Of a DNA stretch of 50,114 bases, positions 16,975 through 24,143 are shown one piece after another. The stretch is from Burkholderiaceae bacterium 16 (GTDB taxonomy: Bacteria > Pseudomonadota > Gammaproteobacteria > Burkholderiales > Burkholderiaceae). The notes below the pieces were generated by a model. The model ran no database searches. It was not told the DNA's origin and was given only the letters and a program-made list of their open reading frames with translations. The stretch covers positions 19,559 through 69,672 of the forward strand of contig JYOD01000098.1 in assembly GCA_000955785.1 (NCBI GenBank). The letters are read 5' to 3'. A program made the translations under genes and the position numbers. Numbering within the stretch: the first letter of the stretch is position 1; each line of letters starts with the position of its first letter.

Positions 16975-17607
16975 TCAGCGCTTGGGCCAGGACAGCAATG
17001 TGGCCTCGACGACGGCCTGCAGGTCCTCTCGCGTCGCGCCGCTCTTGGCCCGCACCGCCATGCCCTGGATGATGGTGGCGATGTAGTGCGCGGCGCCGTC
17101 GGCCGTCATCCCCTTCGGCAACTGGCCATTCCCGCTGGCCAGGACGCCTTCGAACCGATCGCGCAGCAGCTCGCAAATGACGTTGCGGTTCGACGCAAGC
17201 TCCTCCCGTATGGCTTCGTTGCCGGGCGAGCAAGCCAGGGCGGCATTCGTCTCGAGGCAGCCGTGCGGCGTGCCCGCGCCAGTGTGCAGTTCGACCATGC
17301 CATGCAGCAATCGCTCGGCGATCCGGCGAGGCGTTGGCTCGGCCAGCGCAGCCTGCCGGAAGGCCAGATAGCGCTGATGGTAGCGCTCGAGAACTTTCCT
17401 GAAGAGCGTCTCCTTGTTGACGAACGCGCCATAGAGGCTCGACTTTGTCAGGCCGGTGGCTTCGAGCAGGTCTGCCAGCGAAGTCCCCTCGTAGCCGTTT
17501 TCCCAAAATGCCCGGAGCGCCAGGTCGAGAACCTCTTCTTCGTCGAATTCGCGCGGTCGTGCGATGGAATCGTGCAGCAGGAATGGGAAACCATGATTGT
17601 AGACCAC
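16975..17607 (-). CDS. TetR-family transcriptional regulator
   Basis: A 210-residue regulator. The N-terminal HTH reads FDEEEVLDLALRAFWENGY then TSLADLLEATGLTKSSLYGAF, close to the AcrR/YxaF-type subgroup; the C-terminal ligand domain contains HGCLETNAAL, typical of that subgroup. The only in-frame initiation codon before the conserved IARPREFDEE block is GTG at 17607, with no good Shine-Dalgarno, so the true start is uncertain. The gene lies 42 bp beyond a strong minus-strand terminator that ends an RNA-like region, so it may be expressed by read-through or from its own weak promoter. The target is unknown. Confidence 0.85.
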   Translation of the reverse strand: MVYNHGFPFLLHDSIARPREFDEEEVLDLALRAFWENGYEGTSLADLLEATGLTKSSLYGAFVNKETLFRKVLERYHQRYLAFRQAALAEPTPRRIAERLLHGMVELHTGAGTPHGCLETNAALACSPGNEAIREELASNRNVICELLRDRFEGVLASGNGQLPKGMTADGAAHYIATIIQGMAVRAKSGATREDLQAVVEATLLSWPKR

Positions 17608-17649
17608 CCGGTCCGTAATACCGGCTCGCCGCGCTGACCAGGCTGCGCC

Positions 17650-17692
17650 AAAAAAAAAAGACGCCCCGGGCGGCGGGAGCGCACTCGGGGCG
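17650..17692 (-). terminator. Strong Rho-independent terminator upstream of tetR
   Basis: CGCCCCG (17662-17668) and CGGGGCG (17686-17692) form a perfect 7-bp stem around a GC-rich interior. On the minus strand the stem is followed by ten consecutive T residues (17659-17650). There is no protein gene upstream on that strand within 350 bp. Confidence 0.8.
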
Positions 17693-17790
17693 ATGAGGAC
17701 GAATTAGCGGTACCACGGGGTGCCGCCCGCCAGCAAATCGTAAAATCGGAGAGTCAGCGAGCGGGACGGATCACGCGCCGCAGAACACGT
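17650..17790 (-). ncRNA. Candidate structured RNA with T-box-like motif and terminator
   Basis: No open frame explains this stretch. On the minus strand a possible promoter (TTGATC, 15-bp spacer, TAATAT near 17803-17798) precedes about 140 nt that contain GTGGTACCGC (17716-17707), then ATTCGTCCTC, and end in a strong terminator. The GTGGTACCGC...TCGTCC order resembles the T-box antiterminator core of tRNA-sensing leaders, which are not known to me in Betaproteobacteria. It may instead be an independent small RNA, or an attenuator before the tetR gene. From 17804 to 18039 I see nothing further. Confidence 0.42.
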
Positions 17791-18039
17791 GCCCGCATAT
17801 TAAGCAGCGCGGCAGCGGATCAAAGCCCGGAGTAGCAAGGCCATTGCGGCCCTATCCCGGCTTTAGGCACCAGGGCGGTGCCCATGGCCGGGCGATGGGG
17901 CAGGCCTGGCTGTCGCACACGTCACTCGCCGTCTCGGGAGGTGGCTCCGGACGGCCGCGCAGACGCATTGCCCGGTCCGGGGTTCCCGGACTCGCGCCTT
18001 ATTGCGCCAACCGACATCGAATGGCGTCCCTAAGGAAGA

Positions 18040-18735
18040 TCAGGCAACCGGCGGCTCGTCCTGGAGAAAGCGCGCCGGGATGGCGCCCTTGACCGGGAAC
18101 ATGTGGAAGTAAGGGCGGGCTTCGGCGATGACACGTTGCACGGACGGGCGGCCCCACAAGCGCTCCGCATAGGCGGCCAGGCGCGGATGCGTTTGCGCGA
18201 ACGGCATCACCATGCCCGCATAGAACAGCGCCGGCTCCGCCGAGCAGTCCGCCAGCGTGAAATGATCGCCCGCCATCCAGGTCCTGTCCGCCATGTGCTG
18301 CTCGATCATCTCATAGGCAGTGCGCAGCGTGGCCTGCGCGTCTGCGACGCCGCGCGGATCGCGCTCGCCATCGGCCCGCAGCCGGTCGCCCACGATCTTC
18401 TGCATCGGGAGGTGCACGTAGTGGTCGAAGGTGCGGTCCCATAGCCGAGCCTCGCGGCGCTCGTCGTCCGTGGCAGGCAGCAGCGGGCGCGCGCCGGGGT
18501 AGTGCTGGTCGAGATACTCGATGATGATCGTGCTTTCCGGGATCGTCAGGCCGCGGCTGTCGTCGCGCAGGACCGGCATCTTGCCGATGGGCCAGAGCGC
18601 CAGGAAGGCGGCGCGGGAGTCCGGCTCTCCAAGGTTGACCAGATGGGTGGAAAATGGCGTGCCATTCTCGTAAAGCGCGATCAGCACCTTGTGGCAAAAC
18701 GAGGACAGCGGATGAGCATGGAGCGTCAGGGCCAT
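18040..18735 (-). CDS. Glutathione S-transferase family protein
   Basis: A 231-residue cytosolic GST. The N-terminal thioredoxin-like domain begins LTLHAHPLSSFCHKVLIALYENG (cis-Pro in GKMPVLRD, and the glutathione-binding ESTIIIEYLD); the C-terminal helical domain carries TLADCSAEPALFY. Family knowledge: glutathione conjugation or reduction; the substrate is unknown. AAGGAGG lies 9 nt before the ATG at 18735, which fixes the start. It is downstream of and co-oriented with the MFS gene at 18809 (73-bp gap), so a shared transcript for detoxification and export is plausible. Confidence 0.92.
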   Translation of the reverse strand: MALTLHAHPLSSFCHKVLIALYENGTPFSTHLVNLGEPDSRAAFLALWPIGKMPVLRDDSRGLTIPESTIIIEYLDQHYPGARPLLPATDDERREARLWDRTFDHYVHLPMQKIVGDRLRADGERDPRGVADAQATLRTAYEMIEQHMADRTWMAGDHFTLADCSAEPALFYAGMVMPFAQTHPRLAAYAERLWGRPSVQRVIAEARPYFHMFPVKGAIPARFLQDEPPVA

Positions 18736-18808
18736 GATGGTTGCCTCCTTGTCGTTCCGGCCGCAGCCGGGATGCCGGCGCCCGTTGCGGGCTGCCGGGC
18801 GGGGCCGT

Positions 18809-20038
18809 TTACGTGGCGACCACCTGCGGCGGGCGCGGCCGGGTGGCAAACGCGAAGGCGATCTGCGTCAGTCCCGCGGACAGTCCCAGCGCCACGCCGA
18901 TTTGCCACGCCAGAGTATAAGAGCCCAGCGCATCGTAGACCAGCCCGCCGCCAAACGCGCCGACGAAGCTGCCGATCTGGTGGCTGAAGAACGCCACGCC
19001 GCCAAGCATCGCCTGCCAGCGCAGGCCGAAGGTCTCGGCGATCCAGCCTGCCACCAGCGGCGCCACGCCCAGCCACAGGAAACCCATCACCGCGGCGAAC
19101 ACCAGGGTGCTGCCGGGCGTGGGCGCGGACGAGAAGTACCAGGTCAGCGCCAGCGAGCGCACGGTGTAGATGGTGCCGAGCAGCATGAGCTTGTTGACCC
19201 GGCCGCCGGCCCAGCCGAAGAACAGGCTGCCCAGCACGTTGAAGCCGCCGATCACGCCCAGGGCCTTGGCGCTGAGCATGGGGTCCATGCCGCAGACGTC
19301 GAGATACGAGGGCAGGTGCGTGGTGAGGAAAACCAGCTGCATGCCGCAGACGAAATAAGCGGCGCCCATGACCAGGAAGGCCTTGTGCCGCAAGGCCGTG
19401 CCAAGCGCCTCGCGCGCGTTTTGCTGCACGCCGCCCGGCGGAGTGGGCAGCGGCAGGCGGTCCACCTTGCCGGCAAACCATGCGGCCGGCAGCATCACCA
19501 GCGCCAGCACGACAAAGGCCGCCAGGCCCACGCGCCAGCCGTAGGATTGCGCCACCATTTGCCCGATCGGCGCGGCTACCAGGGCCCCGAGCGAGCCAGC
19601 GCCCGACACGATGCCCAGCACCGTGCTGCGCAAGGCGGCCGGCACCGGGCGTGCCGCGACTGCCATGGAAATGGCGCTGCCGGTGCAGGCCATCGACGCC
19701 CCGATCGCCACGCCGGCGCCGAGCGTCACACCCACGATGCCGTGGGCGGTGGCCAGCAGCACCAGGCCCAGCACATAGAGCAGCGAGCCGCTCATCATCA
19801 GGGGACGGAATCCCACCCGCGTGGCCCACGCGCCGGCCAGCGGCTGGAGCAGGCCCCAGGCCAGGTTCTGCACCGCAATCGCAATCGTGAAGTCCGACAC
19901 CGAGATGCCGATGTCCCTGGTCAGGGGCGGCATGAAGATGCCCAGGCTCTGCCGCAGGCCCATGGCCAGGCTGAGCATCACGGAGGCGCCGAGCAGGATC
20001 GGCAGGACGGGTCGGAGGTCGGTCAGGCGGGGTGGCAC
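18809..20038 (-). CDS. Major facilitator superfamily transporter
   Basis: A 409-residue 12-helix permease. Helix 1 begins LPILLGASVMLSLAMGLRQSLG, followed by PLTRDIGIS and a degenerate motif A; the second half has GRVNKLMLLGTIYTVRSLAL. It resembles the oxalate/formate- and monocarboxylate-type MFS proteins; the substrate is unknown. The start is uncertain: GTG at 20038 gives a compact N-terminus, while the frame is open to a TTG at 20167 with a purine-rich, non-membrane stretch. The IS element begins at 20195, so it sits directly upstream and has probably displaced or replaced the original promoter. Confidence 0.85.
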   Translation of the reverse strand: MPPRLTDLRPVLPILLGASVMLSLAMGLRQSLGIFMPPLTRDIGISVSDFTIAIAVQNLAWGLLQPLAGAWATRVGFRPLMMSGSLLYVLGLVLLATAHGIVGVTLGAGVAIGASMACTGSAISMAVAARPVPAALRSTVLGIVSGAGSLGALVAAPIGQMVAQSYGWRVGLAAFVVLALVMLPAAWFAGKVDRLPLPTPPGGVQQNAREALGTALRHKAFLVMGAAYFVCGMQLVFLTTHLPSYLDVCGMDPMLSAKALGVIGGFNVLGSLFFGWAGGRVNKLMLLGTIYTVRSLALTWYFSSAPTPGSTLVFAAVMGFLWLGVAPLVAGWIAETFGLRWQAMLGGVAFFSHQIGSFVGAFGGGLVYDALGSYTLAWQIGVALGLSAGLTQIAFAFATRPRPPQVVAT

Positions 20039-20194
20039 GGTGGGGCTGTCTCTGTTGTTGTGTTTGTCTTTGTCTTCTTGTTCTCTTATGCCGGCTCGCC
20101 CTGGGGCAGCCGCAAACAGATGCGACCACACGTGAACAGCCCGCGCAGGGCTGGGCCAATGGCTCAAGCGAGGGTAATTCCGAACGAAATCGAA

Positions 20195-20340
20195 TTGACA
20201 TCCTCCCCTGCCTGTGAAGGCAGGGGATTCCTACGGCGCTACGCGATGAGGTGCGCAATCGCTTCGGTGGGCTCCTGCTTCGCAGAGCGGCCTGACTGCA
20301 CCCACTCTCCACAGGCTGCAACGCGGTGTCCCCGCGCCAA
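20195..20340 (-). ncRNA. Predicted omega (right-end) RNA of TnpB
   Basis: In IS605-type elements the TnpB guide RNA scaffold overlaps the tnpB 3' end and the right-end hairpin, with the guide taken from flanking DNA. Here the hairpin at 20205-20226 occupies that position, and the guide would begin at 20194 reading leftwards (TTCGATTTCGTTCGGAATTA). The 5' boundary is arbitrary; location is inferred from family knowledge. Confidence 0.4.
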
Positions 20341-21456
20341 AACATTGATCGCGCCGACCACATCGGCGTTTTCCTCGAATCCGCACGCCACACACGCGAA
20401 CTTCGCTTGCGTGGTTCGGTTATCCGCCGACGCATGGCCGCAGCATGGGCAAGTGCGGCTCGTGTTCGCAGGCGGCACGGCAATCAGCCAGCCGCCGTTC
20501 CATGCCAGCTTGTATTCCAACTGGCGGCGGAACTCGAACCAGCCTTGGTCGAGGATGGATTTGTTCAGACCGGATTTGGCCCAAACGTTGTTGCCCGGCG
20601 CTTCGGTGTCGCCTGCCGCCGACCTGGACATGTTCCGAACCTGCAAGTCCTCGATACACACCATCGCGTGGTTTTGGCTGATCGTGGTCGTGGCTTTGTG
20701 CAGGTAGTCGCGGCGGGCGTTCCCGATGCGGGTATGAATACGCTGGACACGGGCTTTCGCCTTCTTCCAGTTGTTACTGAACTTTGTTTTGTGGCTCATT
20801 GCGCGCTGGTAGCGGCGCAGCCGGGCCTCATGCCTTTTGAAGCTATTGAGCGGCGCGAGGAACGTCCCATCGCTAAACGTGGCGAACCGGGCAATGCCCA
20901 TGTCGATGCCGACCGCGCTGGCAGCGCTTGGCACCGGCTGTTCGACCTCCCGCTCGGTCTGGATGCTCACATACCACTTGCCGCCCGACAGACTGATCGT
21001 GGCGTTCCTGAGCGTGCCCAACACGTCCCGGCTATTTCGATAACGCAGCCAGCCGAGCTTGGGCAAGAAGATACGGCTGTTGCACTGGTCGAGTTTGATC
21101 TGCTTCGAATCGGGATAGCGGAAGCTGTCTGATTGACCTTTCTTCTTGAACTTCGGGAACGCTGACCGCTTGGCGAAGAAGTTCTGGTAAGCCCGCTCCA
21201 GATCCTTCAAGGTCTGTTGCAGCGGATGAACCGGCGCATCGGACAACCAGGGCGTATCCGCGCCGTTGCGCCACTCGGTGAGTGCCTTGCACAGCCCGGC
21301 ATAGCCGAGCTTCTTCTCGCCCTGCTCGTAACGGGTCTTCTGCAACGCCAGCGCCTTGTTGTAGACGAACCGGCACGAGCCAGCGAAGCGGCGCAAATCG
21401 CGCTGCTGCTCGCCGGTCGGCATCAGTTCGAATTTGAAGGCTTGGAGACGTCGCAT
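20239..21456 (-). CDS. tnpB: RNA-guided endonuclease TnpB
   Basis: A 405-residue protein of normal family length. The N-terminal part begins LQAFKFELMPTGEQ with the helix FAGSCRFVYNKALAL. The RuvC triad is intact: D185 in GIDMGIARFATF, E269 in CIEDLQVRNMS and D365 in NADVVGAINVLARG. The zinc ribbon has C336/C339 and C355/C358. Family knowledge: TnpB is an omega-RNA-guided nuclease that cuts DNA next to a transposon-adjacent motif and helps retain the element; it is not the transposase. The predicted motif here is TTGAC, like the TTGAT of ISDra2. Because tnpA is broken, this nuclease is stranded unless another copy supplies transposase. The ATG at 21456 is 22 bp from the divergent tnpA start. 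Confidence 0.93.
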   Translation of the reverse strand: MRRLQAFKFELMPTGEQQRDLRRFAGSCRFVYNKALALQKTRYEQGEKKLGYAGLCKALTEWRNGADTPWLSDAPVHPLQQTLKDLERAYQNFFAKRSAFPKFKKKGQSDSFRYPDSKQIKLDQCNSRIFLPKLGWLRYRNSRDVLGTLRNATISLSGGKWYVSIQTEREVEQPVPSAASAVGIDMGIARFATFSDGTFLAPLNSFKRHEARLRRYQRAMSHKTKFSNNWKKAKARVQRIHTRIGNARRDYLHKATTTISQNHAMVCIEDLQVRNMSRSAAGDTEAPGNNVWAKSGLNKSILDQGWFEFRRQLEYKLAWNGGWLIAVPPANTSRTCPCCGHASADNRTTQAKFACVACGFEENADVVGAINVLARGHRVAACGEWVQSGRSAKQEPTEAIAHLIA

Positions 21457-21478
21457 CTGGCTATTGTACAGTTGGCCT

Positions 21479-21888
21479 ATGAGTACAAACCAAGACATTC
21501 GGCACGGTCGGCACTGCGTCTTCCTGATGCATGTCCATTTGGTCCTTGTGACCAAATTTCGGCGCGATGTGTTCACCAAGGAAATTCTGGACGATATGCG
21601 CGGCATCTTTGCCAGCGTCTGCCGCGACTTGGAATCCGAACTGGTGGAATTCGATGGCGAGGACGACCAGTGCTGGTGAACTACCCGCCGAAGGTCGCGG
21701 TGTTGTCGCTCGTGAACAGCCTCAAGGGCATTTCCAGCCGAATGATCCGACAAAAGCAATACCCCAGCATCGGCAAGAAGCTATGGGGCGGCGCGCTGTG
21801 GTCGCCGTCCTACTTCGCCGGGAGCTGTGGTGGCGCACCCATCGAAATCGTGCGCCAGTACATTGAGCAACAGAAAGCGCCGCATTAG
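21479..21888 (+). pseudogene. tnpA: Frameshifted IS200/IS605 Y1 transposase (tnpA)
   Basis: The first frame (from the ATG at 21479) encodes CVFLMHVHLVLVTKFRRDVFT and runs to VEFDGEDD, then hits a stop at 21677. The family sequence resumes in another frame at 21673 as LVNYPPKVAVLSLVNSLKG and continues through SPSYFAGSCGG to EIVRQYIEQQ (catalytic Tyr region) and a stop at 21886. Comparison with the expected DDHVHLLVNYPPK shows about 7 nt missing around 21668-21672, which removes the HUH histidine pair and shifts the frame. The protein is therefore inactive as transposase. Confidence 0.88.
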
Positions 21889-22208
21889 CTGCGGCAAAGG
21901 GCGCCTACGGCGTCCGCGCTATCCTTCCCCGCCCTGAAAGGATGGGGCTTGACGCGCATTCCGGTCAATTTGGATCTCCTTAAGCGCCCCTCCGCGCAGC
22001 GCCAGCGTTCGCGCGATCGCGGCGCCATTGACTGCGTTCCCAACGACGCGCAGTTCGTGATCGTCGGGACGCTGTCGCCCTGCGGCAGAACCATGTCAAA
22101 CATGCCGGTGCCTGGCGGATCGCGGCTGGCGCCATCGGGCATCCGATGGACGCGCATGGCGAATCAATGCGCGTATGCTTTGCCAACAGCCAACTTTCCC
22201 GCATTCCC

Positions 22209-22781
22209 ATGTCGAAAGTCTGCAAAGCCGTTATCCCTCTGGGCCCGGCATCGCTCCTGGCGCTCGCGCTGACCGGCTGCGTGTCCCACTACCGGGTCGA
22301 GACCGGCGCACCCGCCGCCCGTGTGCGGTTGCTGACCAATACGGAAGACAACACGACCTTCAGCGTGGTGGATGCGGGTAAATGTCCCAAGCCGCCCAAG
22401 CCGCTCTTGCTGGCCGCGACGGGAAACCAGATCACGGCGATGGGCAGAGAGCCCGGCCTGGCGATGACGGGGATGTCGCCGGAGCCCCCCGGCCGCACGC
22501 GCGAACGGTGGTTGCTGGCAGGCCATCGGATCTACCTGACCGCGATGGCGGCATCGGCCGCCGACGACCAGCCTTACCGGTGCGCGGTGGGCATTTCCTT
22601 TGTGCCGCTGCCAGGCTGGGAGTATGAGTTCCGCTTTCAGCGCAATGCCGCCGCGAAGAGTTGCGGCGGACAGGTGCTGCGGCTGGTCCGGGCAGAGGGC
22701 GGCGCCATCGCAACAACGCCCGATCCTACGCAAAGGGTCTTTCGCGGCTTTGAAGCGGACGCGGTCTGCGCGGCGCCGTGA
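22209..22781 (+). CDS. Lipoprotein of unknown function
   Basis: A 190-residue secreted lipoprotein: a signal sequence with hydrophobic core ends in the lipobox LALTGC, so the mature protein would start at the Cys near residue 23. The mature part has four further cysteines and no domain I recognise; a GWEYEFRFQRN segment suggests a beta-rich fold. The ATG at 22209 was chosen because it gives a normal-length signal peptide. It is convergent with the peroxidase gene at 22824. Function unknown. Confidence 0.75.
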   Translation: MSKVCKAVIPLGPASLLALALTGCVSHYRVETGAPAARVRLLTNTEDNTTFSVVDAGKCPKPPKPLLLAATGNQITAMGREPGLAMTGMSPEPPGRTRERWLLAGHRIYLTAMAASAADDQPYRCAVGISFVPLPGWEYEFRFQRNAAAKSCGGQVLRLVRAEGGAIATTPDPTQRVFRGFEADAVCAAP

Positions 22782-22823
22782 GGCAGCCCGGCGCTGCCGT
22801 GGCGCAGCGCGTAGCCGGGCCGG

Positions 22824-24143
22824 TCAGCGCTGTGCCGCCGCCGCGGCCGGCATGAGCCCGGCATAAGGCGCATCGGTTAGCGTTCGCAGGAACGCCACGA
22901 GATCGTCGATCTCCGCTTCGGTCATGGCCGGGGCTGTTCCCGCGCGCCGGTTCATCGGCGTGGAGTTGATGTTGATGTTTCCCCGGTAGGCCGCCGGCAC
23001 GTCGTCGAAGGTCCTGGCGCCGCGATACCACTTGCCCGGATCGGTCGAGCGCGTGTTGTAGAACGCCACCGCATCGCGCAGCGTGGTGAACACACCGTTG
23101 TGCATGAAGCTCTGGCGCACCGCCACATTGCGCAGGCCGGGCGTGCGGATATAGCCGCACCATTGCTCCGGCTCGGGCCAGCGCAGGCGGCGGGCGCTGT
23201 CGCACAAGCCGTTGTCGAAATGGCCGGGGTCGCGGTTGGCGGCCAGAGTGCGGTTGCGCGGAACGGCAATGGCGTCGTAGCCAAAATCCGTAAACAGCGA
23301 GCGCTCGGGACGGCTGGCGGTGTCCGCCAGCGTGTGGCAGCTCATGCAGTTGCCCTTGTCCGGGTTCTTGAACAAGGCCAGGCCGCGCGCTTCCTGCGGT
23401 GCCAGCGGCGTGCGGTGGCGCAGGTAGTCATCGAAGCGGGAACTGAAGGGCGCCAATTCATCGCTCTGCAGGTAGGCCTCCAGCGCCTTGCCCAGCGCCC
23501 TCACCATTTGCTCTGGATCGGTCTGTACCGCGGCGCCGAAGTGCTGGGCCAGCGCGGGTGCCAGCTCGGTCCCCCTGACCTTGCGCAGGAGGCTGGCGGG
23601 GGTGCCGTTGTTCATCTCGTTGGGATCGAACAAGGGGCCGCGCGCCTGCTCCGCGAGTGTGTCGGCGCGGCCGTCGGCGAACAGGCCGCCGAAGGGCGAG
23701 GCGTAGGGCGCGTCGTCGTCCTGGTAGAAGTGCCGGCGCGGAATGTAGCGCACGTAAAGCAGCGACGGCGCGTTGCGCAGGCTGAAGCGGCCGGGCCGGC
23801 TGCCCTGGGGCACGTGCGGCCCGGCCAGAGCGGCGGGCGACAGTGTTGGCGCGAAGGCGCGCGCCGGGTCGTGGCAGGCGGCGCAGGACGTGCCGCGCGG
23901 CTCCGACAGGCGGGCGTCGAAGAAGATGCGCTTGCCCAGCGCGGCCAGGCCAGGATCGGGGCGGAAGACGGCGGCGGTGGGGTCCACCTTGGCGGTGACC
24001 TTTGCCGTGCCGTTGCCGATGGTCGCCACCACGCCCGCGGGCGGGGCGCCCGGCGTCAGCACCACGCCGGGCGGCGACGCCGCCAGGCAGGCACCGCCAA
24101 CGCAGGCCAGAACGGCGATGGCGGCGCGCGTGGCTGCGCTCAC
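22824..24143 (-). CDS. Di-haem cytochrome c peroxidase family protein
   Basis: A 439-residue exported protein. A signal peptide (AAIAVLACVGGACLA) is followed by two CxxCH haem-c sites, CAACH in the first quarter and CMSCH past the middle, in the usual CCP/MauG arrangement. Other family blocks are LGKRIFFDARLSEPRGTSC, SLRNAPSL and FMHNGVFTTLRDAV. Family knowledge: reduces H2O2 or performs long-range oxidation of a partner protein (MauG, MbnH). The GTG at 24143 overlaps the upstream stop as GTGA, indicating translational coupling to the metallophosphoesterase gene; a TTG at 24170 is the alternative. Last gene of the putative trio. Confidence 0.9.
   Translation of the reverse strand: MSAATRAAIAVLACVGGACLAASPPGVVLTPGAPPAGVVATIGNGTAKVTAKVDPTAAVFRPDPGLAALGKRIFFDARLSEPRGTSCAACHDPARAFAPTLSPAALAGPHVPQGSRPGRFSLRNAPSLLYVRYIPRRHFYQDDDAPYASPFGGLFADGRADTLAEQARGPLFDPNEMNNGTPASLLRKVRGTELAPALAQHFGAAVQTDPEQMVRALGKALEAYLQSDELAPFSSRFDDYLRHRTPLAPQEARGLALFKNPDKGNCMSCHTLADTASRPERSLFTDFGYDAIAVPRNRTLAANRDPGHFDNGLCDSARRLRWPEPEQWCGYIRTPGLRNVAVRQSFMHNGVFTTLRDAVAFYNTRSTDPGKWYRGARTFDDVPAAYRGNININSTPMNRRAGTAPAMTEAEIDDLVAFLRTLTDAPYAGLMPAAAAAQR

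Larger units (their letters stand above)
20195..21963. mobile_element. IS200/IS605-family element with divergent tnpB and broken tnpA
   Basis: The element carries tnpB (minus) and a tnpA remnant (plus) in the divergent IS605 layout. The right end, beyond the tnpB stop, has a hairpin (CCCCTGCC/GGCAGGGG, 20205-20226) and ends GTCAA on the minus strand. The left end, beyond tnpA, has a hairpin with arms ATCCTT (21921-21926) and AAGGAT (21938-21943). On the minus strand TTGAC (21968-21964) lies 5' of the left end and would be the insertion target. No target duplication is expected in this family. Exact cleavage points are inferred. Confidence 0.85.

Noticed and set aside
17650..17716. A leader peptide (starting GTG at 17716, ending in a run of Phe codons) controlling tetR by ribosome attenuation
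   Set aside because: The Phe codons are simply the T-run of the terminator read in frame, and there is no ribosome binding site before the GTG.
21964..22157. Minus-strand frame next to the IS as an interrupted gene
   Set aside because: Joining the two IS flanks in any frame gives a stop within a dozen codons, and the frame has no recognisable family.
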